Below are positions 16,858-23,840 of a DNA stretch of 64,000 bases, in pieces. The translations under genes and the position numbers were made by a program. Within the stretch, counting starts at the first letter, position 1. Each line of letters opens with the position of its first letter. The notes beneath the pieces are model-generated. The model was not told where the DNA came from, did not search any database, and worked only from the letters and a program-made list of their open reading frames with translations. This DNA comes from CADEFQ01 sp050249415 (GTDB taxonomy: Bacteria > Pseudomonadota > Gammaproteobacteria > Steroidobacterales > Steroidobacteraceae): the NCBI GenBank assembly GCA_050249415.1, contig JBFWQO010000003.1, positions 62,001-126,000 on the forward strand. Direction: 5' to 3'.

Positions 16858-17733
16858 ATGCAGGTTGTATCCATCATTTCCACGAAAGGTGGCGTCGGCA
16901 AGACCACCACGGCAGCGAACCTGGGCGGACTCATCGCCGACGCGGGGCTGCGCGTGCTGCTGCTCGATCTCGACGTGCAGCCCACCTTGTCGTCCTACTA
17001 CGAGTTGGCTCACCGCGCGCTTGGAGGCATCTATGAGCTGCTGGCCTTCAACGAGCGCGACCTCGGCCAGCTCGTGTCCCGCACGACCGTCGCCGGCCTG
17101 GACCTGGTGCTGTCCAACGACCACCGCGGCGAGCTGAACACCTTGCTGCTGCACGCGCCGGACGGGCGTCTGCGGCTGCGGCACCTGCTGCCCGTGCTGG
17201 CACCCATCTACGACCTGGTGCTGATCGACACCCAGGGCGCGCGCTCGGTGATGTTGGAGATGGCGGTGCTCGCCTCCGATATCGCGCTGTCGCCCGTGAC
17301 CCCGGAAATTCTCGCCGCCCGCGAACTGCGACGCGGCACCATGCAGTTGCTCGAAGACATCGCGCCGTACCGGCATCTCGGCATCGAGCCGCCACCGCTG
17401 CACCTGCTCATCAACCGCGTCCACCCCGTGTCGGCGAACGCCCGGCTGATTCAGCAGGCCCTGCGCGACCTGTTCCAAGACCACGCCGGCATCCGCGTGC
17501 TGACCACCGACGTGCCGGCCATCGAAGCCTATCCGCGCGCCGCAACGCGCGGCCTGCCGGTACACCGCGTCGAGTATCGCCAGCCGCCGGGCAGAGTCGC
17601 CCCCGCTGCGATCGACACCATGCGCAGCCTCGCCAGCGAATTGTTCCCGCAGTGGCAGCACCGATTTGCCACGGTATCCGGCCGCCCGCCATTTCCTCTT
17701 GATACCGGGAGGCCTCATGGCGAACGCACATGA
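16858..17733 (+). CDS. parA: ParA/Soj-type partition ATPase
   Basis: A 291-residue ATPase with the deviant Walker A KGGVGKTTTA at residues 10-19, Walker A' around LLLDLDVQP and Walker B LVLIDTQG. Family members bind DNA non-specifically and partition plasmids or ICE circles with ParB. In ICEclc, parA together with the following small gene shi affects growth of transfer-competent cells. The 3' end overlaps the shi-like gene by 17 bases. Confidence 0.95.
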   Translation: MQVVSIISTKGGVGKTTTAANLGGLIADAGLRVLLLDLDVQPTLSSYYELAHRALGGIYELLAFNERDLGQLVSRTTVAGLDLVLSNDHRGELNTLLLHAPDGRLRLRHLLPVLAPIYDLVLIDTQGARSVMLEMAVLASDIALSPVTPEILAARELRRGTMQLLEDIAPYRHLGIEPPPLHLLINRVHPVSANARLIQQALRDLFQDHAGIRVLTTDVPAIEAYPRAATRGLPVHRVEYRQPPGRVAPAAIDTMRSLASELFPQWQHRFATVSGRPPFPLDTGRPHGERT

Positions 17734-17965
17734 ACTGGCCCGAGGCCACCAGCGGCTGCGCGCCCTGATCGAGTTCGCAGTCGGCGAGGGCTGGCACGTC
17801 AAGCGCACGCCAGGCGGCCACCTCAAATTCACCAAGGCAGGTTGCGCCGCGATCTACACCAGTTCGACGGCCAGCGACCACCGCGCGTCCCTCAACGCCC
17901 GTGCGCAGATCCGCCGCGCCGAACGCGAGACCCGCCCTCCTGCACAGGGACGCAGTCATGGCTGA
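17717..17965 (+). CDS. small shi-like protein with HicA-like pattern
   Basis: An 82-residue basic protein between parA and parB, in the position and size of ICEclc shi, whose product with ParA slows growth of donor cells. The central pattern GWHVKRTPGGHLKFTKAG followed by a polar Asp-His-Arg segment resembles the dsRNA-binding-like fold of HicA mRNA interferases (G-W-x3-R-x2-G-S-H-x2-F). The family link is from pattern only. The ATG at 17717 follows GGGAGG; the gene overlaps both neighbours. Confidence 0.75.
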   Translation: MANAHELARGHQRLRALIEFAVGEGWHVKRTPGGHLKFTKAGCAAIYTSSTASDHRASLNARAQIRRAERETRPPAQGRSHG

Positions 17966-19592
17966 GCTGACCTCCCAGCAGATGGCCGGCAAGCTGCTTG
18001 CGGCCGGGTTCGAGCGCAGCGGCTCGTCTGCCTCGACTCTGAGCGACCCCATCGCCGACACGCCCATGGTCGTGACCCTGGATCAGTTGCGTCCCTACGA
18101 CCATGACCCGCGCAAGAAGCGAAATCCGACCTACGAGGACATCAAGGCTTCCATCCGCGAGCGCGGCCTGGACGCGGCACCGGCCATCACGCGTCGGCCG
18201 GGCGAGGACCACTACATCATCCGCAACGGTGGCAACACGCGCCTGGCGATCCTGCGCGAACTGTGGTCGGAGACCAAGGACGAGCAGTTTTTCCGCCTCT
18301 CGTGCCTGTTCCGCCCGTGGCCCAGCCGCGGCGAAGTCGTCATGCTGACCGGCCATCTGGCCGAAAACGAATTGCGCGGCGGCCTCACGTTCATCGAACG
18401 CGCCCTTGGCGTCGAGAAAGCGCGCGAGTTCTACGAGCAGGAAAGCAGCACCACCCTGAGCCAATCCGAGTTGGCCCGACGCCTCGCCGCCGATGGTTTC
18501 CCGGTCCAGCAGTCGCACATCAGCCGCATGAACGATGCGGTGCGCTACCTCCTACCGGCGATCCCCGCCGTGCTCTATGGCGGCCTCGGCCGCCACCAGG
18601 TCGAACGCCTGTCGGTCATGCGCAAAGCCTGCCTGCTCGCGTGGGAGCGCTACGCCAAGGGCCGCACGCTGGTACAGGACTTCGACGACTTCTTTCAGGA
18701 GGTGCTGTCGCAGTTCGACGCGCAGGCCGGCGAGTTCGCCCCCCAGCGCGTGCAGGACGAGCTGATCGGCCAAATGTCCGAGTTGCTCGGCATCGACTAC
18801 GACGTGCTGGCGCTCGACCTCACCGAATCCGAAAGCCGCCATCGCGCCCTGGTCAGCGACCCGACCCCGCCATCGGCACCGCCCGCGCTGCCCGAGCCGG
18901 GCGCCATGGCACGCCCGCCCGCCGCACCAGCCCCAGCGACCCCGACGCCGGCGGCCACGCATGGGGCGCGTGAGCGCAAGGGCGATTCGGAAACGGACGA
19001 CTCGCCTGCAGTCAGCCCCGTGGCTGCTCCTGGTGATCTGCTGCAGGAGCACATCGTTTCGCCCGCACCGACGACGGAACGGCTGCAATCCATTCAGCGG
19101 ATGGTCGCCGACGAGCTGGGGGATGCGCTGCCCGATTTTTCGGCCAACGTCTTGCAGTCCATTCCTGTCCAGGCAGGCGGGCTCTATCCGATTTCCGACG
19201 TTTGGCACATCGACGCGGGCTTGGACACGCCCGACCGCCTGCGCATCCACATCGCGCAGTTTGCACGCGAGATCGCGGGCGAGGCAGGCCTCGATCAGTG
19301 CATCGAGGACCGCGCGGACGGTATTGGTTTCGCATGCCATGCCGGCGCCCGTGCCCCGGCGCCGCTGGGTCGTGCCGCCCTGGCGCTGCTGGCGTGCCTG
19401 GCTGGTCAGCAGCCCGCCGAAGTCGGCCTGAACAGCGGGCAAGTCGTCATCGACCTGCCGGCGCTGCTTCACGGACAGGGGGACGCAAGCCGGCGTCTAA
19501 GCGACACCGCATTGGTCAAGCTGTTCCGGCTGCTGCGCCTGGCCCGCCGTCTGCTCGACTTGGACGCCAGCGCTGTGGACCTTGGAACGTGA
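17958..19592 (+). CDS. parB: ParB-family protein, PFGI-1 class (BisD-like)
   Basis: A 544-residue protein, longer than plasmid ParB. A ParB/Srx domain spans about residues 25-130 (DQLRPYDHDPRKKRNPTYEDIKASIRERG ... RNGGNTRLAILREL), and a helix-turn-helix follows at about 170-200 (SQSELARRLAADGFPVQQSHISRM). A Pro/Ala-rich linker near 300-340 leads to a separate C-terminal domain. The family name is ICE ParB, TIGR03764. In ICEclc the corresponding gene was renamed bisD because it works with the DUF2857 product BisC as a feedback activator; this rests on recalled literature. Confidence 0.92.
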   Translation: MAELTSQQMAGKLLAAGFERSGSSASTLSDPIADTPMVVTLDQLRPYDHDPRKKRNPTYEDIKASIRERGLDAAPAITRRPGEDHYIIRNGGNTRLAILRELWSETKDEQFFRLSCLFRPWPSRGEVVMLTGHLAENELRGGLTFIERALGVEKAREFYEQESSTTLSQSELARRLAADGFPVQQSHISRMNDAVRYLLPAIPAVLYGGLGRHQVERLSVMRKACLLAWERYAKGRTLVQDFDDFFQEVLSQFDAQAGEFAPQRVQDELIGQMSELLGIDYDVLALDLTESESRHRALVSDPTPPSAPPALPEPGAMARPPAAPAPATPTPAATHGARERKGDSETDDSPAVSPVAAPGDLLQEHIVSPAPTTERLQSIQRMVADELGDALPDFSANVLQSIPVQAGGLYPISDVWHIDAGLDTPDRLRIHIAQFAREIAGEAGLDQCIEDRADGIGFACHAGARAPAPLGRAALALLACLAGQQPAEVGLNSGQVVIDLPALLHGQGDASRRLSDTALVKLFRLLRLARRLLDLDASAVDLGT

Positions 19593-19607
19593 CTGAGGGA
19601 GACCAGC

Positions 19608-20168
19608 ATGTCCACACCACACCCACTCAACCAGGCTGTCATCGCCCAAGCTCTCTATGACCTGCGCAATGGGCAACTGCGCCGCTGCAAGCTGATGGGG
19701 TTTGGCGAGGAAGAGCTGGGCGCCCTCAAGCATCCCGCGCTGATCAGCGTGCTGGCTAACGCCAGCGTCTCGTGGTGCTCCGTGACGGTCAACCGCGAAG
19801 TACTCCGGCGTCTGCTCAGGCAGGCGCAGGACGTGGAAAAGGAAATCGCCACGGTCGATCGCATGCTTAGGCTGGGCGCGAGCACCGAAATGGTGAGCCG
19901 TTTCTACGGCCTGACCCACCAGGAAGTGGCGCTTCGCCGCGAAATCCTCGGCCTGCCCAAGCGCAAGGGCCGCCATCCCGTGCTGGACGAGAAGCAGGAC
20001 ACGGAGCTGTGGCAGCAATGGAAGGCCGTGACCAGCAGCAGGAACGTCGATCTCGAAGACGAGACCTCCATCCTCGATGCCGCCATGGACTTGGCTGAAG
20101 GCATGTCGCTGCCTTTATCGGTGGTCTGGGCCTCGATCAAGAGCTGGGTCGATCAGGGATTGGGTTGA
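19608..20168 (+). CDS. DUF2857 protein (BisC-like)
   Basis: A 186-residue, largely helical protein that matches the DUF2857 family of ICE regulators. A helix-turn-helix-like stretch lies at about residues 85-110 (MLRLGASTEMVSRFYGLTHQEVALRRE). In ICEclc the DUF2857 protein BisC has been described as distantly FlhC-like and as acting with the ParB-domain protein BisD. No FlhC-type cysteine cluster is visible. A GGGAG ribosome-binding site precedes the ATG; its stop lies two bases before the next ATG. Confidence 0.85.
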   Translation: MSTPHPLNQAVIAQALYDLRNGQLRRCKLMGFGEEELGALKHPALISVLANASVSWCSVTVNREVLRRLLRQAQDVEKEIATVDRMLRLGASTEMVSRFYGLTHQEVALRREILGLPKRKGRHPVLDEKQDTELWQQWKAVTSSRNVDLEDETSILDAAMDLAEGMSLPLSVVWASIKSWVDQGLG

Positions 20169-20170
20169 CC

Positions 20171-21418
20171 ATGGCCGTGGACGACACCGCACCACGTCGT
20201 GGCCCCATCGCACTCGCAGACCTGTTCGACGCTGCGCTGAAAAACCTTGTGCCCAAGCCCAACGCCGACGCGCCCCCGCCCACACCCACGCCTGTCGCGA
20301 TGCCCACGGGCCCGGCGTCTGGCGATGCCTTCCTGTTCAGCGGCAACCGGCACGAGTCCGTACCGCGGCGGCTGTTCCTCGACCGTCGCCTGACGCCGTT
20401 GGAGCGCAACGCCTGGCAGGTCTTCCGGCTGATGCAGGGCGACGATGGCGTGACGGCGTTCCCGACGTATGAACAGCTTCGGCCCTGGCTGGCCTCGATG
20501 CCCTGCGCCGGACAGGCCTCGCACGAAACCGTGGCGCGAGCGCTGACGCTGCTGCGCCTGACCCGCTGGCTGAGCCTCGTGCGGCGGCGACGCGACCCCA
20601 AGAGTGGCCGCATCCTCGGCAATCTGTACGTGCTACACGACGAACCACTGACCCCGTTCGAGGCCATGCAGCTCGACCCGGACTACCTGCAACTCGTCAG
20701 CCAGGCGCTCGGCCATTCCGCCAAGGCCGTGCAGATCGTGGGCCTGCACACCCTCAAGGAAATCGGCCAAGACCCGATGCTGGCCGGGCGCACCCTGCCG
20801 TCGAGGCTGCAAGTCCTGGCCGAACGCCTCGCCAGCCAGGGCGTCGGGGCGCACGAAAGTTATCCACAGGAGGACGCCACGCACGATTCCGAAGAAGGGG
20901 CGACGAGCCTTCTTTGGAATCCCGATGACCCCACTTCGGAATCCGAAGCAGGGCCGAAACCCGCGCCAGACGCCTCTCTTCGGAATCCGAAGCAGGCCCG
21001 TACAGTACGTAGTAGTCGTATTGATGAAGTACGTACTACCGCGCAGGCGCGCGTGCTGGACGACCTGCAATGGCCCAAGCGCTTCGCGGAACTGAAGGCA
21101 GAGCAGCAAACAGGTGCCAGAGTGGCATTGCAGCAAGTCGATGTTTCGCTCAGGCAGGCCGTGCTGGACGAATGGGCCACGCGATGCAGCAACCACGGCA
21201 TCCGCAATCCTGCGGGGTATCTGTTCGGCATCATCCAGCGGGCCATCCATGGCGAGTTCAACGCCTGGGCCAAGAAAGACGCACCCTCGGCACCTGTCCC
21301 GCCAAACGAGCGGCCACCACCAGCGGCACCACCACCTCAACCGCAGGGCAAGCCTGTGCCGCCAGAAGTCGCCAGGCAGCACATCGAGCGGCTACGCAAG
21401 CTGCTCGCCAGCAAGTGA
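20171..21418 (+). CDS. STY4528-family ICE replication-type protein
   Basis: A 415-residue protein of the STY4528 family (pathogenicity-island replication protein). The conserved core is at about 60-230 (RRLFLDRRLTPLERNAWQVFRLMQ ... ETVARALTLLRLTRWLSLVRRRRD) and looks like a winged-helix primary binding domain. A low-complexity, acidic to Pro-rich linker separates it from a C-terminal ~120 residues. The linker DNA carries phased repeats that may be binding sites. ATG 20171 was preferred to a TTG at 20165. The exact role in ICE replication is not established. Confidence 0.85.
   Translation: MAVDDTAPRRGPIALADLFDAALKNLVPKPNADAPPPTPTPVAMPTGPASGDAFLFSGNRHESVPRRLFLDRRLTPLERNAWQVFRLMQGDDGVTAFPTYEQLRPWLASMPCAGQASHETVARALTLLRLTRWLSLVRRRRDPKSGRILGNLYVLHDEPLTPFEAMQLDPDYLQLVSQALGHSAKAVQIVGLHTLKEIGQDPMLAGRTLPSRLQVLAERLASQGVGAHESYPQEDATHDSEEGATSLLWNPDDPTSESEAGPKPAPDASLRNPKQARTVRSSRIDEVRTTAQARVLDDLQWPKRFAELKAEQQTGARVALQQVDVSLRQAVLDEWATRCSNHGIRNPAGYLFGIIQRAIHGEFNAWAKKDAPSAPVPPNERPPPAAPPPQPQGKPVPPEVARQHIERLRKLLASK
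20885..20992. repeat. phased repeat cluster inside the STY4528 gene
   Basis: Four copies of a GGAATCC-centred motif lie in 108 bases. Two are identical 15-base inverted repeats, CTTCGGA-A-TCCGAAG, at 20934-20948 and 20978-20992. A third, partial copy has its GGAATCC at 20916, and a reversed half copy (ATTCCGAAG) starts at 20886. The GGAATCC cores of copies 2-4 are 22 and 44 bases apart. These offsets are not multiples of three, so the copies are read in different frames and the repetition is at DNA level. Confidence 0.75.
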
Positions 21419-21462
21419 GCAGGCGTGCAAGACGGTGAAGTGGCTGCCGGTGGCTTTCAGTA

Positions 21463-21485
21463 GAGCTATCCCCTGGGGATAGTTC
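21463..21485. repeat. 23-bp palindrome, copy 1
   Basis: Arms GAGCTATCCCC and GGGGATAGTTC around a central T; one mismatch near the right end. It lies 45 bases after the STY4528 stop, in a 315-base gap that holds no gene. Confidence 0.85.
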
Positions 21486-21593
21486 CACTGACGGCTACGA
21501 CGTCGAACCGCTGCACGCCGGGCCTGGATCGCCTGCCGCGGATCGGCCTTGTCCGCGCTGATCCGGGTGTGCAGCGTTCCTTGGCGCTCCATG

Positions 21594-21616
21594 GAGCTAT
21601 CCCCAGGGGATAGCTC
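21594..21616. repeat. 23-bp palindrome, copy 2
   Basis: Perfect 11-base arms GAGCTATCCCC / GGGGATAGCTC around a central A, 131 bases after copy 1 and 118 bases before the PFL_4669-family gene. Candidate operator or ParB-type binding site. Confidence 0.88.
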
Positions 21617-21733
21617 GCGCCACATGCAACCACCGCGCCCTGAACCGGGGACGGGCGGGTTTCGGTTTGTTGACTGACTGCCTTCCGCTTCTTGCCGAAG
21701 CTGGCCGCTCTTTTCCAACAACGAGCGGACACC

Positions 21734-22516
21734 ATGGCAACGACCAATGAACCCTTGCAACTGAATCTCGGCTCCTTGCGCAGCGCGATGTCGCTGACGC
21801 TGCACACGCATCACGCCTCGCGCATCTGGCACGGCCGCGCCGCTGCCGAGGGGCGACCCGGCATCGTCGGCTTGAACGGCTACATCGCCCAGATGAACAA
21901 GATGCGGCGCGGCTCGGAGCAGGATGACCCGTACAGCGATTTCTGGACGCTGCGCATCGAGGACAAGCTCGACCAGACCAAGGCCACGCTGCAATCGCTG
22001 CGCGAACAGGTGGACCAGGCACTCGCGAGCGTTCCGCCGGCACTGACCCTGGGCGAAAACCTTAACGTGCAACCCGTCAAGCTGCCGCTGTTCGTCAATG
22101 CGCAGTTGGGCTTTGCCGCCGTCTATCTGTTGGCCGACTACGACGACATTGCCCGCAAGCTGATCCTCGCGCATCACACCGCACTCATCGACCGCAGCAC
22201 TTTGGAGCGTTGGCTCAACGAGGGCGCGCACGCACTGCGCAGTCTTTTCAGCCTGGCGCAGCAGTACCGCTACTCGGGCTGCACCCGCGACGACTTCGCG
22301 GCGAAGAACGCTGCAGCTCGGGCCGCACTGGAAAAATTCGGCGAACTGCCGCAGGACGTGCTGGAAGGCACGCGCCGCTCGAAGTTCGCGCCGCCCACCG
22401 TGCGCCGTGGCCTGCAGCTGCGCAGTGACGGTCCTGCCGCGGCACCTTCCCCCAGCGACGAGGCCGCCACCACGGAGGCCCCCGAAGCGACGGGCGGCGA
22501 GGACGCGCAGGCATGA
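21734..22516 (+). CDS. PFL_4669-family ICE protein (TIGR03761)
   Basis: A 260-residue protein of the TIGR03761 family, found next to ssb and topB in this class of ICE. It is mostly helical, contains TLHTHHASRIWHGRAA near the N terminus, and ends in an Ala/Pro/Glu-rich tail. Function unknown; co-location with ssb and topB suggests DNA processing. ICEclc inrR, a positive factor for integrase expression, also lies close upstream of ssb, but it is unclear which of this gene and the next corresponds to it. The stop overlaps the next gene as ATGA. Confidence 0.85.
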   Translation: MATTNEPLQLNLGSLRSAMSLTLHTHHASRIWHGRAAAEGRPGIVGLNGYIAQMNKMRRGSEQDDPYSDFWTLRIEDKLDQTKATLQSLREQVDQALASVPPALTLGENLNVQPVKLPLFVNAQLGFAAVYLLADYDDIARKLILAHHTALIDRSTLERWLNEGAHALRSLFSLAQQYRYSGCTRDDFAAKNAAARAALEKFGELPQDVLEGTRRSKFAPPTVRRGLQLRSDGPAAAPSPSDEAATTEAPEATGGEDAQA

Positions 22517-23040
22517 GCGATCCGAACCGCGACACCCGCTACTTCCACCCCCTGCAACAGACAGCTTTCATGAAGCTGGAACATGCCGCCTCTCTAAAAG
22601 GCCTTTTGAAGCCTTTTAAGGGTAAGGGGGATCTTGAGGCTTGGGCCAGCCAGTGCTTCGGCATGCGCGACGAGTTGATTGCCCTGGCGCAGCGTCAGGT
22701 GCTGCAACAGGCCCTCGGGCATCCCTTCCACCTGCTGCCCATCGAACTGGCCCAGCAGACCACTGGCGCAGGCACGGCGTTTCTGCGCTGGCGCAAGCAC
22801 GACCGCTCGGCCATGGGCGTCACCTTGTGGCAAGAGCTGATGGCGAGCACCAGCACGCCGGTCAACCTGCTGGCCGACCTGCACGCCATCGAGCTTCAGC
22901 GCATTACGCTGAACATGCAGATCAGCCTGTTGCACACCTTGGGCAGGCAGGCCCAGGAGTGCGCCAGCAAGGCCGCCGAGGCGGAAGACGCCTACCTGCG
23001 CCGGCTCAAGTCCACGCCAGCCGCCATGCGTGATCGGTGA
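22513..23040 (+). CDS. DUF3158 family protein
   Basis: A 175-residue helical protein matching DUF3158 of the PFGI-1 ICE core (YFHPLQQTAFMKLEHAASLKGLLKPFKGKGDLEAW near the start). No catalytic motif is visible. Translationally coupled to the upstream gene (ATGA) and followed 73 bases later by ssb. Its size fits the description of ICEclc InrR, but this identity was not confirmed. Confidence 0.85.
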   Translation: MSDPNRDTRYFHPLQQTAFMKLEHAASLKGLLKPFKGKGDLEAWASQCFGMRDELIALAQRQVLQQALGHPFHLLPIELAQQTTGAGTAFLRWRKHDRSAMGVTLWQELMASTSTPVNLLADLHAIELQRITLNMQISLLHTLGRQAQECASKAAEAEDAYLRRLKSTPAAMRDR

Positions 23041-23113
23041 TCGCGCCGGGCAACCCAGCACGCGCCCGCCACCGACCAGGTGCGGGTATTTCAACCACCA
23101 CGGAGATTGCAAC

Positions 23114-23566
23114 ATGAGCACGCATTTTTCTGGCGAGGGCAACATCGGTTCGCCCCCCGAGTACCGGGAGTTCCCCAACGGCAACGACGAGCCCAGCCGC
23201 CTTTTGCGCCTGAACGTCTATTTCGACAACCCCATTCCCAAGAAGGATGGCAGCTTCGAGGACCGCGGCGGCTTCTGGGCGCCGGTGGAAGTCTGGCACC
23301 GCGACGCCGCGCACTGGAAGGACCTGTACCAGAAAGGCATGCGTGTCCTGGTCGTCGGCCGCATGGAGCGCGAACCCTGGACGGACAACGAGGATCAGCC
23401 GCGCGAGACCTGGCAGATCAACGCGCGCAGCGTCGGCATCCTGCCGTTCCGCATCGAGTCCGTGACCCTCAGCCCCAGGCAGCAGGAGACCACGCAGGAC
23501 ACGCAGCCGAATCCCCAGGCCGCCCAGGAACCGGCAGCGCCGAAGGAGCCGAAGCGCAGGAAGTGA
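23114..23566 (+). CDS. ssb: single-stranded DNA-binding protein
   Basis: A 150-residue OB-fold protein (RLLRLNVYFDNPIP ... FWAPVEVWHRDAAHWKDLYQKGMRVLVVGRM). The C-terminal tail is Gln/Pro-rich and lacks the acidic DDDIPF tip of chromosomal SSB, as expected for ICE-borne versions. It would coat single-stranded ICE DNA during transfer or replication. ATG 23114 has a weak GGAG ten bases upstream; an upstream in-frame extension is non-coding in character. Confidence 0.9.
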   Translation: MSTHFSGEGNIGSPPEYREFPNGNDEPSRLLRLNVYFDNPIPKKDGSFEDRGGFWAPVEVWHRDAAHWKDLYQKGMRVLVVGRMEREPWTDNEDQPRETWQINARSVGILPFRIESVTLSPRQQETTQDTQPNPQAAQEPAAPKEPKRRK

Positions 23567-23612
23567 GCCGGCATGGGGCGGCGGCAGTTGTCCGTCGCCC
23601 CAATGCCTTCGC

Positions 23613-23635
23613 GAGCTATCCCCAGGGGATAGCTC
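23613..23635. repeat. 23-bp palindrome, copy 3
   Basis: Identical to copy 2 (arms GAGCTATCCCC / GGGGATAGCTC, central A). It lies in the 274-base gap between ssb and topB, 205 bases before topB. A CTTGTTTG at 23760-23767 in the same gap resembles half of the conjugation-operon promoter motif. Confidence 0.88.
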
Positions 23636-23840
23636 CATCAACGTCCACCGGCTTCCACGCACTCCCGAAAATCGCGGCTCCCGGCCCGCACACCTCCGGC
23701 CGCACGCCACTCCCGTCCCCGCCATTCCATCCCGTGAAAGTGGTCGCCACCGCATGCGGCTTGTTTGCTGCTGCCCCTGGTGGTGCTCGGCATCCTCGAT
23801 TCCAGCAACTCAATGAACCACGGAATTCGGATGGACGGAC

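Noticed and set aside
16588..17835. 415-codon minus-strand frame opposite alpA and parA
   Set aside because: Shadow of parA; low-complexity Gln/Val/Arg composition and no ribosome-binding site.
20165..20170. TTG start for the STY4528-family gene
   Set aside because: ATG six bases later gives the same protein minus two residues and is the normal choice; the TTG lies within the upstream gene's stop region.
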